A DNA stretch of 11,968 nucleotides from Bacilli bacterium (GTDB taxonomy: Bacteria > Bacillota_I > Bacilli_A > RF39 > UBA660), in the NCBI GenBank assembly GCA_028684735.1, contig JAQUFI010000043.1:1-11968 (forward strand), given 5' to 3'. Numbering within the stretch: position 1 is the stretch's first letter; each line of letters begins with the position of its first letter. Both the position numbers and the translations under genes were made by a program. The notes beneath the pieces were generated by a model. That model was not told where the DNA came from. It did no database searches and was given only the letters and a program-made list of their open reading frames with translations. Below, piece after piece: positions 8,247-11,968 of this stretch.

Positions 8247-8678
8247 GAATTGCGAGATATATTAAATAATTATAGTACAAAAAAGTATATAGTAGATATT
8301 TTTGATGTTGGGAAGTATAAAGTAATTCAACAAGGAAATGAACCAATTGCTGGGTATAGTTTAGAAGAGCCATGTAATAATTATGAGGATATAGTTCTTT
8401 TTGGAGATCATACACTATCATTGTACAAGCCAAATGCGGCATTCTTAATAGCATCAGATGGCGTAAAAGCTTTTTATGCGACTAATATGAATGGAAACTA
8501 TTTATATAATCTATTAGAAAATAATTTGCCAAATAACGAGGGATATAAAAGATATTCAAATATACTAAAAAATCAAGATGTAAAAATTACACCAAATAAA
8601 GACGAACAAAATAAAATATCAACCCTTTTGTTTAATATAGATAATCTTATCACTCTTCATCAACGTAAGCAAAAATGA
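8232..8678 (+). CDS. silent hsdS cassette 1 (single TRD, no start of its own)
   Basis: An open frame of 148 codons reading SWEQCELRDI, a single TRD, then IDNLITLHQRKQK and a stop. It lacks the N-terminal IRFKGFNDA block, a ribosome-binding site and an ATG; the first possible start is TTG at 8250. The hsdR terminator abuts it. It is therefore best read as a stored target-recognition domain, not an expressed protein. The frame is intact, as expected for a cassette kept functional by exchange. The TRD differs from both TRDs in hsdS, so moving it into the expressed gene would change the target. Its entry motif shares TGT (Cys) with the first hsdS half, WEQC rather than WEQR. The stop TGA overlaps an upstream in-frame ATG of the recombinase (ATGA at 8675). 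Confidence 0.85.
   Translation, partial: SWEQCELRDILNNYSTKKYIVDIFDVGKYKVIQQGNEPIAGYSLEEPCNNYEDIVLFGDHTLSLYKPNAAFLIASDGVKAFYATNMNGNYLYNLLENNLPNNEGYKRYSNILKNQDVKITPNKDEQNKISTLLFNIDNLITLHQRKQK
8646..8670 (+). repeat. distal repeat D3, left arm of the inverted repeat around the recombinase
   Basis: 25 bases that are a perfect inverted copy of 9629-9653, with 11 of the next 13 outward bases also matching. It contains CTTCATCAACGTAAG, as in D1 and D2. Confidence 0.92.
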
Positions 8679-8695
8679 GGGAGAAAAAGGAAAAA

Positions 8696-9622
8696 ATGAA
8701 TACTTATAATAAAAATGAATTATTTCATAAATATTATGATGTATGGATTAAAATATATAAAGTAGGTGCTATTAGAAATGCAACTATGAAAAAGTATAAA
8801 TTAACATTAAAATGGTTAAAAAAAATAGCCCCATCATTAAAAATAGGTGACATGGATAGAATTAATTATCAACAAATATTAAATAAATATGCTGAAAAAC
8901 ATGAAAAGCAAAGTACGATGGATTTTCATCACCAATTAAAAGCCTCTATATTAGATGCTGTTGATGAAGGGTTAATATCTAAAGATCCAACTAGAAAAGC
9001 AATAATAAAAGGAAAAGTTCCACGAGAAAAAAAAGATAAGTATTTAAATCAATTTGAATTGCAGAAATTGATATCAAACTTAAATCTAGGTAAAGAAGTG
9101 AATTATGATTGGATGATATATTTAATTGCAAAAACGGGTATGAGATTTTCAGAAGCATTAGCTATAACTCCAAAAGATTTTGATTTTCCGCATCAATCAT
9201 TGAATGTAGAAAAAACCTGGAATTATAAAGAAAATGGAGGATTTGAACCAACAAAAAACAAATCATCAGAAAGAAAAATACCACTAGACTGGCAAACAGT
9301 TATTCAATTTTCAGAACTTGTTAAAGATATGGAAGATGAAAAACCAATATTTATTAACAATAAAATATATAATTCTACTATAAATGATATTTTGAAAAGG
9401 CACTGTTTAAATGTAGAAGTGCCAATAATATCGATTCACGGATTAAGGCACACACACGCTTCAATTCTTTTATTTGCTGGAGTGTCTATTGCTAGTGTTG
9501 CTCACAGATTAGGGCATTCAAGTATGTCTACAACTCAAAAAACATATTTGCATATTATTAAAGAGTTGGAAAATACTGATATTGATAAAGTTATGCGTGC
9601 ATTAACAACGTTAAATAATTAA
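8696..9622 (+). CDS. tyrosine site-specific recombinase, predicted hsdS shuffling enzyme
   Basis: A 308-residue phage-integrase-family recombinase. An N-terminal helical core-binding domain spans about residues 5-105. The catalytic domain has Arg150 in TGMRFSEALAI, Lys187 in PTKNKSSERKIPL, His248 and Arg251 in HGLRHTHAS, His274 in RLGHSS and the nucleophile Tyr284 in KTYLHI, so the full set is present. Such enzymes cut and rejoin DNA at short inverted or direct core sites. Its place between two oppositely oriented silent hsdS cassettes, as with CreX at the pneumococcal SpnIII locus, points to inversion and exchange of TRDs rather than phage integration; no phage genes are nearby. ATG 8696 is chosen because AAAGG (8686-8690) is five bases upstream; the in-frame ATG at 8675 would overlap the cassette stop. 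No dedicated promoter was found, so expression may be weak or by read-through. Confidence 0.93.
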   Translation: MNTYNKNELFHKYYDVWIKIYKVGAIRNATMKKYKLTLKWLKKIAPSLKIGDMDRINYQQILNKYAEKHEKQSTMDFHHQLKASILDAVDEGLISKDPTRKAIIKGKVPREKKDKYLNQFELQKLISNLNLGKEVNYDWMIYLIAKTGMRFSEALAITPKDFDFPHQSLNVEKTWNYKENGGFEPTKNKSSERKIPLDWQTVIQFSELVKDMEDEKPIFINNKIYNSTINDILKRHCLNVEVPIISIHGLRHTHASILLFAGVSIASVAHRLGHSSMSTTQKTYLHIIKELENTDIDKVMRALTTLNN

Positions 9623-10145
9623 AGTTAAGCTTACGTTGATGAAGAGTGATAAGGTTATCTAGATTAGATAAAAAGTCTGCTATTTTTACTTGCTCATTCA
9701 AATTACTGGAAATATATAAATCCATATCTTTTATATCAGAATTATTTAAATGTCTTACTGTTGTTCCTTTAACTCGCTTTATTAATTCATTTTTATTATT
9801 ATTAATTAAGTATGATAAAAATGTTCCATTAACTGTTTTAGGTCTCAAAACATTTATATCTCCACCAAGTATAATGCCTTCTAAATTAAGGGATGAAGCC
9901 CTAGCAAGTCCAGTTGGAGTGGTATCTGATGATGGAATTAAAACATCACCTACCTCACTTAAAAAGTAATCCATTTTATTGCAGTTGGTAGCACGTAACA
10001 CTTCGTTAATTACCATACCATAATCAGTATATAAATTACCATACAAAACACATTTATTAACACCATCTTCGCTAATATCATTCCAACTTAATCCATGACC
10101 TCTATAAAAATCAACTATTTCCTCTAACTTACGTTGTTCCCAAGA
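9591..10145 (-). CDS. silent hsdS cassette 2 (single TRD, no start of its own), opposite orientation
   Basis: On the minus strand an open frame of 184 codons reads SWEQRKLEEIVDFYRG, one TRD, then LDNLITLHQRKL and a short unrelated tail NFNYLTLLMHA. The tail runs into the 3' end of the recombinase gene. The first possible start is TTG at 10046-10044, well inside the TRD, and there is no ribosome-binding site, so this is a stored recognition domain. The TRD (with YFLSEVGDVLIPSSDTTPTG and GGDINVLRP) differs from those in hsdS and in cassette 1. Its entry sequence CGTAAGTTAGA matches P2, the entry to the second hsdS half. Its orientation allows inversion against hsdS or against cassette 1. The natural C-terminal helix of HsdS (DKLNNVKKSLLDKMF in the expressed copy) is missing and would have to come from the expressed locus. 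Confidence 0.85.
   Translation of the reverse strand, partial: SWEQRKLEEIVDFYRGHGLSWNDISEDGVNKCVLYGNLYTDYGMVINEVLRATNCNKMDYFLSEVGDVLIPSSDTTPTGLARASSLNLEGIILGGDINVLRPKTVNGTFLSYLINNNKNELIKRVKGTTVRHLNNSDIKDMDLYISSNLNEQVKIADFLSNLDNLITLHQRKLNFNYLTLLMHA
9629..9653 (-). repeat. distal repeat D4, right arm of the inverted repeat around the recombinase
   Basis: Exact inverted copy of 8646-8670. It starts seven bases after the recombinase stop codon and forms the LITLHQRK end of silent cassette 2 on the minus strand. Confidence 0.92.
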
Positions 10146-10148
10146 AAA
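10123..10148 (-). repeat. proximal repeat P4, start of silent cassette 2
   Basis: On the minus strand TTTTCTTGGGAACA is followed by ACGTAAGTTAGA. It is an exact inverted copy of 8229-8242 for 14 bases. It matches 4410-4431 of P2 in inverted orientation over 21 of 22 bases (the difference is A for G after AACA). Confidence 0.88.
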
Positions 10149-10186
10149 TTTATTAAATAAAATGAATATATTAATTATTTAATAAA
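10145..10186 (-). terminator. AT-only hairpin upstream of silent cassette 2, possible terminator
   Basis: A 12-bp perfect inverted repeat, 10149-10160 with 10175-10186, has a 14-base loop. Read on the minus strand it ends in TTTT and then CTTGGGAACA of the cassette. The layout mirrors the terminator that abuts cassette 1. The stem has no G-C pair, so it would be a weak terminator; it could also be a protein-binding dyad or chance in AT-rich DNA. Confidence 0.4.
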
Positions 10187-10311
10187 TATAATTAGATATT
10201 ATTAATTTAATTCATATCTTTTTAATAGATTGTTTTGATGGTTTTAAAATTAATTAGTATTTAGTATAATTTTAAAAAATAATAAGAAACATAAAGAAGA
10301 ACATGATGATT

Positions 10312-10339
10312 TTTACAATAAGTAAAAACATGTTATAAT
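10312..10339 (+). promoter_or_regulatory. promoter of the DUF5655-type nuclease gene, with a small dyad
   Basis: TTTACA (10312-10317) and TATAAT (10334-10339) are 16 bases apart, and TGT before the -10 adds the extended element. A 7-bp dyad, TTTTTAC (10310-10316) with GTAAAAA (10322-10328), overlaps the -35 and spacer and could be an operator, though it is A+T rich. The 5' leader would be about 30 bases with GGAGG at 10365-10369. The rest of the gap from 10187 to 10309 is AT-rich with no supported feature. Confidence 0.7.
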
Positions 10340-10375
10340 TAATATTAGATATGCAACTTGAATTGGAGGAGTAAT

Positions 10376-11269
10376 ATGATTTTAAAGAATGAGAAAAAAT
10401 TATTACAAAAGGATTTTAGAAATGAAAAAGAATTACAGACATACTTTGAAAAAAATATGGATAAAATATTAGGCTGTAAATTTATTGAAACAGAATTTAG
10501 GGTAGGAGATTTTAGAATTGATTCTCTAGCATTTGATCCAGAAACTAATTCATTTAAAATTATAGAATATAAAAATGTTAAGAATCACAGTTTAGTAGAT
10601 CAAGGATATACTTATTTAAAATTGATGTTAGAGAGAAAAGCAGATTTTATATTAAAATATAATGAAGTAACTAATTCTCAAAAAAGAATAGATGATATCG
10701 AATGGGAAGCTTCAAGAATTGTATTTGTCTCTCCTGTTTTTACTCCTTATCAAACCAATGCTTCTGATTTTAAGAATATACCAATAGATTTAGTTAAGAT
10801 AACTAGATATGAAGATGACATAGTTGATATTGATTTTATTAAGAAAACAAGTTCAGTAAATATTCAAAGTATTCAAACTGATAGCAAAATAAATGAAGTG
10901 AATAATGAAATTAAAGTATATACTGAAGAAGACCATTTAAATGGTAAATCAGAAATAGTAAAAAACACTTATGAAACATTAAAATCTAAAATACTTGAAT
11001 TAGACGATATAGATGTAGATGTTAAAAAAGTTTATATAGCGTTTAAAGGTAAAAGAAATATAGTTGATATAGAATTGTTTCAAAGAAAGATAACCGTGTT
11101 TATCAATTTGAAAAAGGATCAAGTTAAAGATGAATTTAATATTCTAAGTGATATATCTGGAATTGGACATCATGGTAATGGGGACTATTGTATGGATATA
11201 TTTAAAGAAGAAGATATAGATAAAATAATGCCTTTTATAAGACAATCATTAAAAATTAATAAAAAATGA
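10376..11269 (+). CDS. predicted PD-(D/E)xK nuclease with DUF5655-like C-terminal domain
   Basis: A 297-residue soluble protein. Residues 15-155 look like a PD-(D/E)xK nuclease fold of the kind found in DUF91/NucS-like and related proteins. An FRNEKELQTYFEKNMDKIL helix is followed by FRVGDFRIDSLAFD with Asp49, KIIEYKN with Glu64 and Lys66, then DQGYTYLKLMLERKADF. Residues 160-185 are a linker. Residues 185-295 (AFKGKRNIVDIELFQRKITVFINLK, then GHHGNGDY and a final helix) resemble the DUF5655 domain that often follows such a nuclease domain. The substrate is unknown. Such proteins are annotated in defence contexts, but a DNA-repair or housekeeping role is equally possible. ATG 10376 has GGAGG six bases upstream and a near-consensus promoter, so the gene is transcribed alone. 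Nothing ties it to the hsd operon except adjacency. Confidence 0.8.
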   Translation: MILKNEKKLLQKDFRNEKELQTYFEKNMDKILGCKFIETEFRVGDFRIDSLAFDPETNSFKIIEYKNVKNHSLVDQGYTYLKLMLERKADFILKYNEVTNSQKRIDDIEWEASRIVFVSPVFTPYQTNASDFKNIPIDLVKITRYEDDIVDIDFIKKTSSVNIQSIQTDSKINEVNNEIKVYTEEDHLNGKSEIVKNTYETLKSKILELDDIDVDVKKVYIAFKGKRNIVDIELFQRKITVFINLKKDQVKDEFNILSDISGIGHHGNGDYCMDIFKEEDIDKIMPFIRQSLKINKK

Positions 11270-11297
11270 ATACGTAAAGTATTCTATTTTTATTTTG
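11268..11297. terminator. bidirectional terminator between convergent genes
   Basis: The stem GAATAC (11268-11273) pairs with GTATTC (11279-11284) around a five-base loop. On the plus strand it is followed by TATTTTTATTTT. On the minus strand it is followed by ATTTTTTATT. It overlaps the nuclease stop codon and lies just past the stop of the membrane-protein gene, so it can end transcripts from both sides. The stem is short. Confidence 0.6.
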
Positions 11298-11922
11298 TAT
11301 CATCATTATCATCTCTAATTGAATTGAAAACTAAACCAATCTTATTCTTTTTAACTTCGATATAATAACTTATATTTATAATAATACTACCTAAAAATGT
11401 AATTAATAAATCAATCATAGTATCATCGACTCCTGTTTGTATCCAGCGTTGATTATTGGCATTGAATAGCTTGTCTACAGTATATTCTATAAATTCCCAA
11501 CAATTAGCAAGCAATAAAGTAAAACCACTGATAAATAGCATATTAAAAATTAGTTTATTATTTAAACTTTTCTTATTATACTTTAAAAATAATACAGCAA
11601 CTAAAGACATTAAAAAACCAAAATAAAAATGTGTGATTTTATCGAACCAAAGAGTATCTCTTATTAAGTTTATGACATCTCCAAACAGTACTAAAAGAAT
11701 AACAAAAATATAATATAAAAACTTAAACAATTCACTCAAATTTATTTTTATTATTTTCTTAGTTAGAAAGGGAATTAATAATAATAAATAGAGTATTAGA
11801 TTATCTAATAATTCAGTAAAGTCATTATTAATGATATTTTGTCCAATCAAAAAAAGATTAAGGAAAATCATAATAATTAATATTAGGATATTTATAATTT
11901 TAAATGTTTTCATATTCACCAT
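11290..11922 (-). CDS. six-helix membrane protein, YjdF/DUF2238-like
   Basis: A 210-residue integral membrane protein with hydrophobic segments at about 7-28, 40-56, 66-87, 97-114, 124-142 and 167-187. Polar conserved-looking residues are DKITHFYFGF (94-103), CWEFIEYTVDKLF (141-153) and QTGVDDTMIDLLITFLG (162-178). The pattern D-K-x-x-H-F, W-E-x-x-E and a D-rich motif before the last helix is that of the DUF2238/YjdF family, whose function is not established to my knowledge. The C-terminal tail is charged (DDNDDTK). The start is uncertain: ATG at 11922-11920 has no clear ribosome site, and ATG at 11913-11911 has GGTGA only two bases upstream. The gene converges on the nuclease gene, and its promoter would lie in the AT-rich last 45 bases, where I see no clear -35/-10 pair. 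Confidence 0.75.
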   Translation of the reverse strand: MVNMKTFKIINILILIIMIFLNLFLIGQNIINNDFTELLDNLILYLLLLIPFLTKKIIKINLSELFKFLYYIFVILLVLFGDVINLIRDTLWFDKITHFYFGFLMSLVAVLFLKYNKKSLNNKLIFNMLFISGFTLLLANCWEFIEYTVDKLFNANNQRWIQTGVDDTMIDLLITFLGSIIINISYYIEVKKNKIGLVFNSIRDDNDDTK

Positions 11923-11968
11923 TTTTATTATGAGAAATATTTAATTTTTTATTGATAAATTTTAGATA

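Larger units (their letters stand above)
3789..10148. other. predicted specificity-shuffling region of a phase-variable type I system
   Basis: Four TRDs (two expressed in hsdS, two silent) are each bounded on the left by a CTTGGGAACA-containing repeat and on the right by a CTTCATCAACGTAAG-containing repeat. Cassette 2 is inverted relative to the others and a tyrosine recombinase is present. Inversion between the P2/P4 pair followed by inversion between the D2/D4 pair would exchange TRD2 for the cassette-2 TRD and restore the orientation of hsdR. This is inferred from repeat geometry; no rearrangement can be seen in one sequence. Confidence 0.8.

Noticed and set aside
8194..8454. Minus-strand open frame across the end of hsdR and cassette 1
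   Set aside because: It crosses the terminator and lies antisense to a clear TRD; no family likeness.
9646..9969. Plus-strand open frame downstream of the recombinase
   Set aside because: It is antisense to silent cassette 2, whose frame has clear HsdS motifs; the plus-strand translation resembles nothing.
8229..10148. Prophage or integrative element carried by the tyrosine recombinase
   Set aside because: No phage or conjugation genes, no tRNA and no attachment duplication are visible; the neighbours are hsdS cassettes with matching repeats.
10265..10270. TATAAT as a second promoter for the nuclease gene
   Set aside because: There is no -35 at a proper distance and the region is nearly all A and T; the promoter at 10312-10339 is much better.
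3..11922. Mycoplasma genetic code (UGA as Trp)
   Set aside because: UGA ends the nuclease gene and cassette 1 where homology ends, and no internal UGA is needed in any gene.

Overview
The window comes from a very AT-rich, Gram-positive-type (Bacillota-like) genome. By eye about a quarter of the bases are G or C; I did not compute this. Shine-Dalgarno sites are purine-rich, -10 boxes are close to TATAAT, and UGA is used as a stop while Trp is read from TGG, so this is not the Mycoplasma code. I cannot name the species. The protein families fit gut-type low-GC Bacilli or Clostridia.

Layout. (1) 3-951: two coupled small genes, an unrecognised protein and a protein with a CYLTSAC / LRWFRDNF cysteine-box domain, closed by a terminator at 958-1007. 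(2) 1201-8214: a complete type I restriction-modification operon in the order hsdM, hsdS, hsdR, with a promoter just upstream and a terminator overlapping the end of hsdR. (3) 8229-10148: a specificity-shuffling module. It holds a promoterless hsdS target-recognition cassette (+), a tyrosine recombinase (+), and a second promoterless hsdS cassette (-). The cassettes are framed by the same short sequences that frame each target-recognition domain (TRD) in the expressed hsdS. (4) 10376-11269: a monocistronic predicted PD-(D/E)xK nuclease with a DUF5655-like C-terminus. It converges on (5) a six-helix membrane protein resembling YjdF/DUF2238 (11922-11290, -), with a shared hairpin between them.

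How it works together. HsdM2-HsdS methylates a bipartite site set by the two TRDs, and HsdR adds translocation and cleavage. The recombinase, acting on repeats at both edges of each TRD, is expected to exchange expressed TRDs with the two silent ones. This would change the methylated site in subpopulations (a phase-variable methylome). The general principle is known from loci such as SpnIII/CreX of Streptococcus pneumoniae and hsd/hvs loci of Mycoplasma pulmonis. Less usual here are hsdR lying inside the potentially inverting interval, the recombinase sitting between a perfect 25-bp inverted repeat, and a terminator-like hairpin abutting each silent cassette. Nothing in the window is wholly outside known families; the arrangement is the interesting part.
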